Shown here: positions 1-8,623 of the stretch, one piece after another | Numbering within the stretch: position 1 is the stretch's first letter | How the letters are laid out: every line of letters begins with the position of its first letter | NCBI RefSeq assembly: GCF_900129865.1 | Contig: NZ_FQXD01000008.1 | Location: 87,880 to 151,879 of the forward strand | DNA: 64,000 nucleotides | Source: Virgibacillus chiguensis | Lineage (GTDB): Bacteria > Bacillota > Bacilli > Bacillales > Amphibacillaceae | Direction of reading: 5' to 3' | Notes under the pieces: generated by a model | Told to the model about the DNA's origin: nothing | The model's database searches: none | The model's input: only the letters and a program-made list of their open reading frames with translations | Made by a program: the position numbers and the translations under genes

Positions 1-470
1 TCAGCATCGGCATCAGCGTCAGCATCAGCATCGGCGTCAGCATCGGCATCAGCATCAGCATCGGCATCAGCGTCGGCATCAGCATCAGCATCAGCATCAG
101 CGTCAGCATCGGCATCAGCGTCGGCATCAGCGTCAGCATCAGCATCAGCATCAGCATCGGCATCAGCATCAGCATCGGCATCAGCGTCGGCATCAGCATC
201 AGCATCAGCATCAGCGTCAGCATCGGCATCAGCGTCGGCATCGGCGTCAGCATCGGCATCAGCATCAGCGTCGGCATCAGCATCGGCGTCGGCATCAGCG
301 TCGGCATCGGCGTCAGCATCAGCGTCGGCGTCAGCATCAGCGTCAGCGTCAGCATCAGCATCGGCATCAGCATCGGCATCAGCATCGGCATCAGCGTCGG
401 CATCAGCGTCAGCGTCGGCATCAGCGTCAGCGTCGGCATCAGCGTCGGCATCAGCGTCAGCGTCGGCGTC
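1..470 (-). repeat. Hexanucleotide tandem repeat encoding (Asp-Ala)n
   Basis: On the minus strand this is an unbroken run of GAY-GCY codons, about 78 Asp-Ala pairs, continuing past the window edge. Only third positions vary (GAT/GAC, GCT/GCC). Every change I see is silent, so the repeat is old enough to have drifted while the protein sequence stayed fixed. Confidence 0.95.
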
Positions 471-1172
471 TCCATCAGGTAAACCTGTTTCTATCTCATC
501 TTTTGAGACAGCATTATTTAAAACATCTAAGTCAATTAAATCATTGCCACTAATAGCACCAATAAAATCAAGATCCCCATCACCCTCACCAGGTGGAAGT
601 TCTCCTACACCTAAACGACTTAAATCAATAGTCATCGTTAAAGTGAGGTTAGAGAGCACTCCAAGGTTTAATAGACCGCCATCAATGTAAGCACTAATAA
701 CTCCCCTTGTAGGGTCAATAAGTAAGTCATTCCCTGTTAATGTCCCTGTTAATGGAAGTATATCTATTCCTAATAAAGAAATCCTTGGAATCTTATAATT
801 TATTTTTATAGCATTCTTAACAGTTGGATCATTTAGCAAGTATCTAAGTTCTTCAGCTATTTGAAATTGAGGCACAAAATCACTTAATGCTCCAACGCTA
901 GCTATAGTAGTACCAGAATAATGTAGCTTTAACTGCCCCGTTCCTTCATCGTATGATGCTTGTAGGTTCGAACTGCCAACTAAATCTATTCCAGCTAGCG
1001 CAAGTGGAGACGTACTTTCTGCGTGTACTGTTTTCTTACCATCTACAATAGAAAACTGAATAGGTGAAAAAACAAGTGATGTAGCAAGCAACATACTAGA
1101 AAACTGTTTCATTCGTTTAATTCTTTTTTGATTCATTCTTGTCTTATAATCTATATCTTTTTTATGTTTCAT
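1..1172 (-). CDS. Secreted Asp-Ala repeat surface protein (partial, runs off left edge)
   Basis: The frame is open from an ATG at 1172 to the window edge, giving at least 390 codons and no stop. This start has an AGGTG ribosome site 9 nt upstream; an in-frame ATG at 1136 has none. Residues 1 to about 50 form a long basic N-region plus a hydrophobic core and a likely cleavage after TVHA, so the protein is probably exported. Residues about 50-234 are a non-repetitive beta-rich region that I do not recognise. From residue 235 on, every pair of codons is Asp-Ala. Such acidic low-complexity stalks usually lift a domain off the cell wall; any LPxTG or other anchor would lie outside the window. The pilus operon next door fits a cell-surface role, but no direct link is shown. 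Confidence 0.85.
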   Translation of the reverse strand, partial: MKHKKDIDYKTRMNQKRIKRMKQFSSMLLATSLVFSPIQFSIVDGKKTVHAESTSPLALAGIDLVGSSNLQASYDEGTGQLKLHYSGTTIASVGALSDFVPQFQIAEELRYLLNDPTVKNAIKINYKIPRISLLGIDILPLTGTLTGNDLLIDPTRGVISAYIDGGLLNLGVLSNLTLTMTIDLSRLGVGELPPGEGDGDLDFIGAISGNDLIDLDVLNNAVSKDEIETGLPDGDADADADADADADADADADADADADADADADADADADADADADADADADADADADADADADADADADADADADADADADADADADADADADADADADADADADADADADADADADADADADADADADADADADADADADADADADADADADADADA

Positions 1173-1592
1173 CTTTAATAACACCTACCTTTACAATTCA
1201 ATTTAGACAACATTCGACATTCTTTCAGCTTGCTATACTGAAATGCACAGCCCTCCTTATCAAGATTCGACAAAAAACACAAAACCGCTTCTTTATTTTA
1301 ATGAGTCAATATCAACAATTTATAAACAGATTTCTATATTCATTTAGAGTTACTCGCATCTACTTTCTACCAAGAACGTCTTTGTCAAATTAATAACTAT
1401 TAATTTGAAGTGTATAAGAATACAAACGTATTACTTAAAATCCTTTTACAAAATTGGAAACATAGGTGCTATCATTTTTCACTTAGACTTGTCCCGTTCG
1501 CATTTTTCAATTCTTGGAAAGGGCATCTTACAGCATCCTATATCCGAGGAACTTCAATGATGTACCCATTGTTTTTCATCACCAGAAAATTA

Positions 1593-1662
1593 GGTGCCGC
1601 TATTCCCTACTAGAGCTTTTTGAAGAACCTCCAAGCTCAATGAAGTGGAATTTTACGACACC
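1593..1662 (+). repeat. R3 dispersed structured repeat, copy 1
   Basis: An outer stem pairs GGTGCCG (1593-1599) with CGACACC (1656-1662), with one mismatch. An inner ATTCC/GGAAT stem follows, and TTATA comes right after the element. It shares this layout with copies at 38519, 44392 and about 48165. Confidence 0.55.
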
Positions 1663-1750
1663 TTATATGTGGGAACAGCTAATTAGAATAGCTTTATTTT
1701 ATTTACAAAACAATAAGAAATGATATACAACATTGTAAAACCACGAAAGT

Positions 1751-1777
1751 GTAACAACCATAAAATGGTCATGTTAC
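1751..1777 (-). terminator. Candidate terminator of the pilus operon
   Basis: GTAAC and ACCAT pair with ATGGT and GTTAC around an AAA loop, about 160 bp beyond the last sortase gene. No strong U-tract follows, so the call is tentative. Confidence 0.35.
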
Positions 1778-1936
1778 AACTTCACAAGAGGACTAAGTGA
1801 GTATGACTGATTAACCAAATAGACTTTAACTAAATTAAAGAGGGATTCCATTTTATTTTTTCCAAATAAGGAACAACAATCTATACCTTTTGCAATACTC
1901 TTAAAATTCACTTCACACTATAAAGTAGTAAATAGT

Positions 1937-2632
1937 TTATTGTTCGTCCTCTTTCACTCTTTCGGCCTGTATTAATAACCTTTCTCTGTCTGTTGGATAC
2001 GGGTGACAGGTGAATAAAGTAGCTAAATCCCGATTTTTTTGAATTTCAAGTGGGTCCGTTTCATCAGGAGCAACCACTTGTTGACTGTACACACGATAAG
2101 TTAACGTATCGGTCATAGTATGGATATAGAAAATGTCACCATCGTTTAATTCATCGACATTACGAAACATGGCTTTCGTTCCCATACCTCGGTGCCCCGC
2201 TAAGACGGTATGATTGCTCTCACCACCAACTGGCAATGATGAGCCTTCAATTTGCCCAATCCCTTTATCAAGAGTTTCTTCTGTAGCTCCTAAAAAAATT
2301 GGAATCATCTCTCCAAGTTTTGGAATTTCGATAGCCGCAAACACTTCATCGTCGTCTATTCCAAGACAATTTTTAAATTCAGCCAGCTTTTCTTCATTAT
2401 CAAGAAATGGATCACGAAAACCTGAACTATCATAAAAGATTTCTTTATTACATGCAGAAGCTTTTTCCATAAGCTTGTTTATTTCCTCTTCGGGTTTTTC
2501 TTCTAAGTCAGCCTGAAATTGATCAACTTGTTGTTTTTGTAAGTAACTGTTGACGAGTTTGGCTGCATGCGGATATAAAAAAATCAGAATACCTGCTAGA
2601 AATAATAAGATGATTGCTTTTTTTCCCTTCAT
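1937..2632 (-). CDS. Class C (pilin-type) sortase, second of the operon
   Basis: This 231-aa membrane-anchored transpeptidase joins pilin subunits or attaches the fibre to the wall. An N-terminal hydrophobic segment (about 6-20) anchors it. A DPF lid motif at 74-76, typical of pilin-polymerising sortases, should plug the active site. Catalytic residues are His147 (AGHRG), Cys209 (TLFTC) and Arg218. Unlike its partner it has no C-terminal membrane segment. Its ATG overlaps the stop of the upstream sortase gene by 4 bp, so the two are probably translationally coupled. Which sortase polymerises and which anchors cannot be told from sequence. Confidence 0.9.
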   Translation of the reverse strand: MKGKKAIILLFLAGILIFLYPHAAKLVNSYLQKQQVDQFQADLEEKPEEEINKLMEKASACNKEIFYDSSGFRDPFLDNEEKLAEFKNCLGIDDDEVFAAIEIPKLGEMIPIFLGATEETLDKGIGQIEGSSLPVGGESNHTVLAGHRGMGTKAMFRNVDELNDGDIFYIHTMTDTLTYRVYSQQVVAPDETDPLEIQKNRDLATLFTCHPYPTDRERLLIQAERVKEDEQ

Positions 2633-3471
2633 GAGCTTTCCACCTTATTCTTATTTTTACGACGCTTCAACCACCAAACAAGGATTAAAATTACTAATAG
2701 GCCTGCACCACCTGCAATATACCAATAGTTAAACGTATCGGTTACTTCTTCTGTTTCTTTCGCCTTTGATTCATCATAGGGTACTCGCTTTCCTTTCACT
2801 AGCATCCGGTGAGTATTCAACATATAAGGTTCACATGTTAATAATGTCATGTATTCTTCATTATCTTCTGTCTGTAGCCACTGCGTTTCATGTGGAAGAA
2901 CAATTTCTACATCATACACTTCATAAGCATATTTTTCGTTCAACACATTAACATAGAATTGATCTCCTTTGCCAAGCTCATCTAAATTACGAAATAATTT
3001 CGCACTAGGCAGACCTCGATGAGCGGTGAGTACGCTGTGAGTCCCTTTTTCTCCTGTAGGTAAGGAAGAATTCTCCATATGCCCCACACCACGTGATAAT
3101 ACATCTTCCCCAGTGCCATGATAAATAGGCAGGTTTGAACCTATTTTAGGAATCTCGATACTTCCAATTGCTGGGTCAATATTTAGTGCATCGTAATAAC
3201 TTTTATTTCCAGCTGCCTTATTTCCCTCCGCCCCTTCTTCTGAGAAAGGATCAACAAAATCGACTTCGGAATTCTCCAATTTTTTATTATGTTCAGCTGC
3301 TTTCTTTTTTTCTTGTTTAATTTCCTCTTCATCCATGTTTTCAACTGTCTCAGCATATTCTTTTACTACAGATTGATGTACTTGTGTCGATAAAATGTTA
3401 CTTATTATAGGATAGGAAAAGACACCCAATCCAACTAAAAATATGATAATAATTATTACTCGCTTCATCAT
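2629..3471 (-). CDS. Class C (pilin-type) sortase, first of the operon
   Basis: This 280-aa sortase has an N-terminal signal-anchor (about 4-24), a DPF lid motif at 74-76, His151 (TAHRG), Cys213 (TLLTC) and Arg222 in the class C context TCEPYMLNTHR. A C-terminal transmembrane segment (about 250-268) ends in a basic tail, so both ends are membrane-embedded as in classical pilin sortases. It lies 177 bp downstream of the backbone pilin, with a hairpin between. It is expected to link the Lys of the pilin motif to the Thr of the LPTTG signal of the next subunit. The ribosome site GGAAGGG precedes two adjacent ATG codons. Confidence 0.92.
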   Translation of the reverse strand: MMKRVIIIIIFLVGLGVFSYPIISNILSTQVHQSVVKEYAETVENMDEEEIKQEKKKAAEHNKKLENSEVDFVDPFSEEGAEGNKAAGNKSYYDALNIDPAIGSIEIPKIGSNLPIYHGTGEDVLSRGVGHMENSSLPTGEKGTHSVLTAHRGLPSAKLFRNLDELGKGDQFYVNVLNEKYAYEVYDVEIVLPHETQWLQTEDNEEYMTLLTCEPYMLNTHRMLVKGKRVPYDESKAKETEEVTDTFNYWYIAGGAGLLVILILVWWLKRRKNKNKVESS

Positions 3472-3602
3472 TTTCCCTTCCTATCGTAAATAAATTTTAT
3501 ACTATTGAATGTATTTCACTACAATGGAAATTATGTTTAGCTTATAGATCAAAAAAAATTAAAAAAAAATGATTATTCCTTAGAAAAATATGTAACATGG
3601 AA

Positions 3603-3633
3603 AATAGGAGAAAGAATAATTCTCTCTCCTATT
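3603..3633 (-). terminator. Attenuating hairpin between pilin and sortase genes
   Basis: An almost fully self-complementary 31-bp palindrome with 9-bp outer arms (AATAGGAGA/TCTCCTATT) sits about 15 bp after the backbone pilin stop. Partial termination here would give more pilin than sortase, a usual need in pilus operons. Confidence 0.55.
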
Positions 3634-3648
3634 CAACCATTCTTCTAA

Positions 3649-5505
3649 CTAAGCAATAGCTTCTAGCTTTCTACGACGGAAATATAGTGCAAGCGCCATT
3701 CCCATTAACGTTAAACCAATAAGTGTGAAAATAATCGTTCCAATACCACCTGTTGTTGGTAGTTCCCAAAGTGACTTCGAGTTTTCAACTTCATAACTCA
3801 ACTCTTTATTATTTTCTACTTTTACTTCTACAGGTTTTGATAGTAAACGATATGGCTTTTCTTCACCATTTTCTGTAGTATACGTGGGTGCTTTTGTTTC
3901 ATGAAGCTGATACGTTCCTGGTGTGAGACCAGTAATAGAGAATGTACCATCTTCTCCAGTTACTAAGTTTTCTAATTTGCCATTGAATGCTTCTCCGTTT
4001 ACTTTAACGACTTCTCCAGCATTAGATGTGTCAATGACATTACCATCCATATCTGTTAATTTAAACTCTGCACCTTTTAGTTTTACATTGTTATCAGAAG
4101 CATCCACTTTAATAACGTCTATACCACCTTCTGTAGGTACTACTACTGGTGGTTCTTCTGGATTTGGTGGTTCTATTGGTTCTCCAGGTTCATTTGGTTC
4201 ATCTGGATCTTCTGGATCGTATGGCTCGTATGGGTCAGGATTGTCTGGATCAGCTGGTCTTGTGTAAGATCCTTTATTGTTATTGAAATGAAGATCAGCC
4301 GTATTTTCAATGCCGATTTCGCCTTCTTTTAATTCGGCATCCGGTTTAATTTTTGCTGTAAACGTAATTTTAACGTCCTCACCAGGGGTTAATTGACTCG
4401 GATCTTTAATTTCCCAAATTAATGTTTGGCCTTTTTGCTTAAAATCAGCATTGGATTTATTTGTACCTTTAATCTTCCATCCACCATCAATACTACCTTC
4501 AGAAACAAACTCTAGACGTTCATCTAAAGTATCTGTCACACCAAGTGCTTTATATTTGTTAATATCTTTTGGTGTTTTAATTGTAAGGTTGTACTTATAT
4601 TCTTTATTACGATCAAAATCCAATTTCTTTTCGCCATTAGCATCCTTGTCAATTTCAGGAGTATTATAGTTTGTTACTACTCCATTTTCATCGACAATTC
4701 CATCGACTGTCGTCCACTCTACTACTATATCTTGTAAATTTTCTCCAGATTTTTTAACTTCAAATGGAATTCTGGTTGTATTTAATGCATATCCTTCTGG
4801 AGCTTTCGTCTCTTGGAAATAATACTTTCCTTGTGCTAAACCATCCACTTTAATTTTTCCAGCTTCATTTGTTGTTAGTTCCCCAATCTCATTTCCTTCT
4901 TTATCTACAGCAAGGGTACCGTCTTCGTTATATAAGATAAAACTTACACCTGGTAGTGGATTTCCATCTTCATCCTTTTTCACTATTTCCACAGCAGAAC
5001 GAACGGTTTCATTTTTTGGATATACATGGACATCGTAATTTAATGTCGTGCGATCTTTGTTCGTCATTGGGATATCAACAAAAAATGGATCTGGATTTAA
5101 AATAACATTTGCAGGTCCATCTGTTTCTGTTACTTCATAACGACCAAGCTCTAATCCATCACCTTTTGTAAAAACGACTATTCCATCTGCGCCAGTTTGT
5201 TTTTCAATCGTTTTCCCATCAGCTACTTCTGTCCACTTATCTGTTTCCGAATTATATTGATGTGTTTGTTTTAACGTAAATGTTACCCCTTCAACTGGAT
5301 CTCCTTCTGCATTTTGGCCAGGTAAACCTGTTCCAGCTTCACCAGGTGCTGTTCCAGGTTCTTGTTCGAACTTATGAATGGTTAATGACGGATTGTCCTC
5401 ATCCCCTTTTATTTCCTTGGCAAATGCTGCCTGTGGAAGTAACAAGGATACAATTAAAGTAAAGATTAATGCGATGTTTATTTTCTTTTTTTTCGTTACG
5501 TTCAT
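3649..5505 (-). CDS. Major (backbone) pilin with LPTTG anchor
   Basis: This 618-aa pilus shaft protein has a signal peptide ending near AFA (29). The pilin motif VYPKN is at 161-165, where Lys164 should be the cross-linking residue. A Cna-B/SpaA-like domain has an E-box at about 229-239 (ETKAPEGY, Glu232), and a middle isopeptide-type domain spans about 290-410. A Pro/Asp/Glu-rich linker runs from about 417 to 458. A second Cna-B domain with LHETKAP follows, then LPTTG (582-586), a membrane helix and an RRRK tail. Internal Lys-Asn/Asp isopeptide bonds are likely from the E-boxes. The start has a GAGGAG ribosome site. Confidence 0.93.
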   Translation of the reverse strand: MNVTKKKKINIALIFTLIVSLLLPQAAFAKEIKGDEDNPSLTIHKFEQEPGTAPGEAGTGLPGQNAEGDPVEGVTFTLKQTHQYNSETDKWTEVADGKTIEKQTGADGIVVFTKGDGLELGRYEVTETDGPANVILNPDPFFVDIPMTNKDRTTLNYDVHVYPKNETVRSAVEIVKKDEDGNPLPGVSFILYNEDGTLAVDKEGNEIGELTTNEAGKIKVDGLAQGKYYFQETKAPEGYALNTTRIPFEVKKSGENLQDIVVEWTTVDGIVDENGVVTNYNTPEIDKDANGEKKLDFDRNKEYKYNLTIKTPKDINKYKALGVTDTLDERLEFVSEGSIDGGWKIKGTNKSNADFKQKGQTLIWEIKDPSQLTPGEDVKITFTAKIKPDAELKEGEIGIENTADLHFNNNKGSYTRPADPDNPDPYEPYDPEDPDEPNEPGEPIEPPNPEEPPVVVPTEGGIDVIKVDASDNNVKLKGAEFKLTDMDGNVIDTSNAGEVVKVNGEAFNGKLENLVTGEDGTFSITGLTPGTYQLHETKAPTYTTENGEEKPYRLLSKPVEVKVENNKELSYEVENSKSLWELPTTGGIGTIIFTLIGLTLMGMALALYFRRRKLEAIA

Positions 5506-5589
5506 TTAACTTCTCCTCTCATTAATCACACATGAATAATCTTATTTTGATGTTTATAAACATATATAGCTTTAAAATACATTATTACC

Positions 5590-8301
5590 TTAAAGCGTAT
5601 TTTCCGTAGATGTTATTTGTTCTTTGGATGTTTGATCTCTTCTTTTTTTTCGTATAAACAGGAGAATGGCTACTAACATTAGCCCAACACCCGATCCATA
5701 AAATAGTAACGTTCCAATCCCACCAGTGTCTGGCAAAATCCAACCGTTTTTACTATTTTCTACTTCAATCTCTTCATGAAGGTTTTCGGCAGAAATTTCT
5801 ACATGGATAGGATTATTTAGCAAACGGTAACCTTCTGGAGCCTTTGTTTCTGTTAGTTCATACTCCCCCCACGACAATTCTTTAAATTCTGCTATACCCG
5901 CTTCATTCGTTTGTTGAGATTCTACTATTTCTCCATTAGCATTTTTTAATTCAAAAGTCGCTCCTTGTAAAGTTTCACCGTTTTCATCCACTTTTTGAAC
6001 CGTTAATGTTCCGAGTTCTTGCTTGTATATATAACGGACAGTCTGCGGATCTTTTTGGAACTTTCCAGTTGCCGGAGCACCTTCCTCGTCTACTTTTACA
6101 AATGTATATCCTGAAATTTCCTTTTGCTTCGTCGTGTATGTGTCACCAAGTTTACCAGTGAAAATTTCATTGGAGGCTATCTTATTGCCTTCTTCATCCA
6201 CATATTCTGCAGTGACATCACCAGCAATCAGATCCGTTTCTTTCACGTAACCAAACCAAACCTTTTCTATTGGATTATCTGCTTTTAAACTTACATGTGT
6301 TGGGTTTTCACCTACATGCAATGTATAATCAGTCACATCATTTGCTGTTACTTGATACGTTTCATTAAACTTTAATTCTTGCTGATCATTTTCTTGATGT
6401 GCTTCTTCATAAAATTGCTCTGCTAAGGATGGATCAGAAACGACATTACCATTCTGGTCAATCGGATCTCCGTCCACATTTACACGATAACCCTTTTTAA
6501 TAATTTTTCCTTTATCAATTCCTGCTTCTGGAATTGGAAATGGTTTTGTTTGCGGGTCGCCATTTGGATCCGTATAATTTAGCGGTGTATCTTTGTTCGT
6601 TGGATATCGTTCATTTCCTTTTGGGTTTTTATCCCAATCAATAGTCACCTTGTACTTTAACGTGTACGTTTCATTCTCCTTAATATCACCTATATCCCAA
6701 GTAAACGTTTCTTTTGCTTCATTCCAATTTACTTCTCCATGACTTGCTGAAAAGTTTTTGCCACTGTAACTGCCATCTTTTACGAGGTTGAACATGTCTC
6801 CCATTGGGTCAGTTACAACACTATTACTTGCTGCATAGTGCGACAAATCTGCACTAATTTCAGTAAAAATCTGTTGTAATTCATCTTCCGTTCCTTCATA
6901 GTAACCTCTGTTTTGGCTATTTTTTAATACATATATTGCTTCTTCGTAATCGCCCACATCTATGCCGATGGAATATATATCGTTGCCAGAAGTCATAATC
7001 TGAACTGCTTCAGAAAGAGTTGCAATTCCATTTGTTCTGACTCTGAACCCATCAAGCCAATATGATTCCCATCCTAAGTAGTAAGATGCTCCAGAACCAA
7101 TTAGTTCATTATAATTAAAATCAGAGAGCATAAAGTTATATCTATTATTCGGCCATGTATACCCCTCTGCCTTCCCCGCTCTAAAACTAAAGGTCGGTTC
7201 ACCATCACTTAAAAGGACAATCGTTTTTCTGTCTGCATTACTTCTATTCAGTAATTGTTTTGCTTTATGGAGACCTGCCTGGATATTCGTTGCTCCATCT
7301 GGTCCTCCAGTTACACGGATTCGTTCAATCGCCCTTTTCAATACTTGTTTTTCGCTATGGCCTTTAAAATCCACATGTCTGTCTGCTTCTGTACCAAACG
7401 GCACTAACGCTATTCTAGTCGTTGCATCTTCTGTTAAAAGATTTTCAACAAACTGTTGTGCAGCCTGTTTAGCTTTATGAACACGACTCCCATACATCGT
7501 ATTAGAACGATCAAATAATAAAACAACATCTGATTTTTGTTTTAAATTTTTTCCTTGAGCCGTTAATTCTATCTCCCATTCTCCATACTCATCAGTTGAT
7601 TTTGCCTCTTTTAATAACTTTAATGAGCCTGGATTTGGCCAATTTGTATTTATTTTTGCCATATATTTTGCAGGTGTAGTATACGATGGATACTGCTGTT
7701 GCTGCCCCTGTTGTTTTATAGAATCTTTATTTTCAGCTTCTGGTTTTACTGCTTCTTTTTTATTTTTTTCTTTTTCTTCATTCTTTTCTTTTTCTACTTT
7801 ATTTTGCGATGTTTCTTTGTTCTGTTTTTTCTCAGGTTTCGAACTATCCGGTACTTCCTTTACTTGAAATGAATAATCCTCTTCGAATACTACATTTCCA
7901 TCTAACTTTCCAGTAATAGCTAAAGCGTTATGAGATTGTTCCAGATTACTTAAAACAAACGCTATTTGTTGCTCGGGTACACCTTTTTCCCCTTTAAGTG
8001 TTAACACGTGTTTTTTAGCATTGTAATCTAAAGTAGCTCCTTGTTGTATAGAACGCGTCTTTTCCTCATCATACGTAGCCCCTTTTGGCAGTTTGATTTC
8101 AAGCATACTAAATGTGGAAAATTCCGCCTGAACTTGCACAACTACACTCTCTGTAGTTGCCTCCTGATTTGTAAGAATATCTAAGTACGGATCTTTATCG
8201 TCTACCTCACCTCCAACTATTGTAGATGTAAACCCTTGTAGCACGAGTACCATAACAATAAAAAACAAAACTACTTTTTTACGAAGAGTTTTTAGTATCA
8301 A
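5590..8301 (-). CDS. Tip pilin/adhesin with vWA and MucBP domains, LPDTG anchor
   Basis: This is a large ancillary pilin, likely the adhesive tip. Numbering here is from an upstream ATG at 8325: a vWA domain runs from about 265 to 500 with MIDAS residues Asp272 and Ser274 (DRSNT) and a downstream DGEP, a MucBP-like domain from about 702 to 768, a Cna-B domain with E-box 822-833, and LPDTG at 864-868 followed by a membrane helix. A Lys/Glu-rich charged stretch (about 160-205) precedes the vWA domain. I prefer a TTG start at 8301: the ribosome site AAAGGAGGG lies inside the first codons of the longer frame and is spaced for this TTG, and the signal peptide then begins with MILKTLRKK. It is the first gene of the pilus operon. 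Confidence 0.9.
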   Translation of the reverse strand: MILKTLRKKVVLFFIVMVLVLQGFTSTIVGGEVDDKDPYLDILTNQEATTESVVVQVQAEFSTFSMLEIKLPKGATYDEEKTRSIQQGATLDYNAKKHVLTLKGEKGVPEQQIAFVLSNLEQSHNALAITGKLDGNVVFEEDYSFQVKEVPDSSKPEKKQNKETSQNKVEKEKNEEKEKNKKEAVKPEAENKDSIKQQGQQQQYPSYTTPAKYMAKINTNWPNPGSLKLLKEAKSTDEYGEWEIELTAQGKNLKQKSDVVLLFDRSNTMYGSRVHKAKQAAQQFVENLLTEDATTRIALVPFGTEADRHVDFKGHSEKQVLKRAIERIRVTGGPDGATNIQAGLHKAKQLLNRSNADRKTIVLLSDGEPTFSFRAGKAEGYTWPNNRYNFMLSDFNYNELIGSGASYYLGWESYWLDGFRVRTNGIATLSEAVQIMTSGNDIYSIGIDVGDYEEAIYVLKNSQNRGYYEGTEDELQQIFTEISADLSHYAASNSVVTDPMGDMFNLVKDGSYSGKNFSASHGEVNWNEAKETFTWDIGDIKENETYTLKYKVTIDWDKNPKGNERYPTNKDTPLNYTDPNGDPQTKPFPIPEAGIDKGKIIKKGYRVNVDGDPIDQNGNVVSDPSLAEQFYEEAHQENDQQELKFNETYQVTANDVTDYTLHVGENPTHVSLKADNPIEKVWFGYVKETDLIAGDVTAEYVDEEGNKIASNEIFTGKLGDTYTTKQKEISGYTFVKVDEEGAPATGKFQKDPQTVRYIYKQELGTLTVQKVDENGETLQGATFELKNANGEIVESQQTNEAGIAEFKELSWGEYELTETKAPEGYRLLNNPIHVEISAENLHEEIEVENSKNGWILPDTGGIGTLLFYGSGVGLMLVAILLFIRKKRRDQTSKEQITSTENTL

Positions 8302-8412
8302 TCTGTTCCCTTCCCTCCTTTCCATTCCTGAAATATTCTAAAGACTCGTTCTAAACAAATATTAAACATTTCAAAATATTAAATCCTCTACACTTTCATC
8401 TCCATTTAAAAA

Positions 8413-8464
8413 ATAAGCGTTAAAAAGCCCTACCTAATGATAGGTAAGGCTTTTTAACGCTTAT
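8413..8464 (-). terminator. Strong terminator between the MFS gene and the pilus operon
   Basis: Two 24-nt arms (8413-8436 and 8441-8464) pair with one mismatch around a 4-nt loop. On the minus strand a TTTTT run follows. It should insulate the pilus operon from transcription of the MFS gene; the stem could also work in the other direction. Confidence 0.85.
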
Positions 8465-8514
8465 GATTAATCTTTAATTTGAAAAATATGTTTCCGTATT
8501 GTAAAAAAAACTTA

Positions 8515-8599
8515 ACTTATCGCCAAATCTTTATAACGAAAACCGTAGTTTTGCTTATACTATAAACCCCAAAATTTTATGCTTTCCTATAATGTAAAG
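8515..8599 (+). repeat. R2 dispersed repeat, copy 1
   Basis: It shares the core CGTAGTTTT-(t/g)CTTATACTATAAACC and a tail ending in TTTCCTATA with copies at about 18712, 53783, 55593 and 63895. It lies just beyond the stop of the MFS gene, a position where it may help end transcription. Confidence 0.6.
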
Positions 8600-8623
8600 A
8601 AAAAAATGTTTTTCAGGTAAAAG

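Larger units (their letters stand above)
1173..1936. other. Intergenic region with R3 repeat copies
   Basis: This 764-bp stretch holds no convincing gene; the short ORFs in it lack ribosome sites. It contains one clear R3 element (1593-1662), a weaker one at about 1448-1532, and a hairpin at 1751-1777. Confidence 0.6.

Noticed and set aside
1-470. Tandem short repeats as a possible CRISPR or satellite
   Set aside because: Unit length is 6 bp with no spacers, and the repeat is in frame with a secreted protein that starts at 1172.
1410-1723. Two overlapping plus-strand ORFs of 67-69 codons
   Set aside because: They lie over R3 repeat copies and lack ribosome sites.
3923-4267. Ser/Gly-rich plus-strand ORF within the backbone pilin
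   Set aside because: It is the antisense of the Pro/Asp/Glu-rich linker of the pilin and has no start signals.
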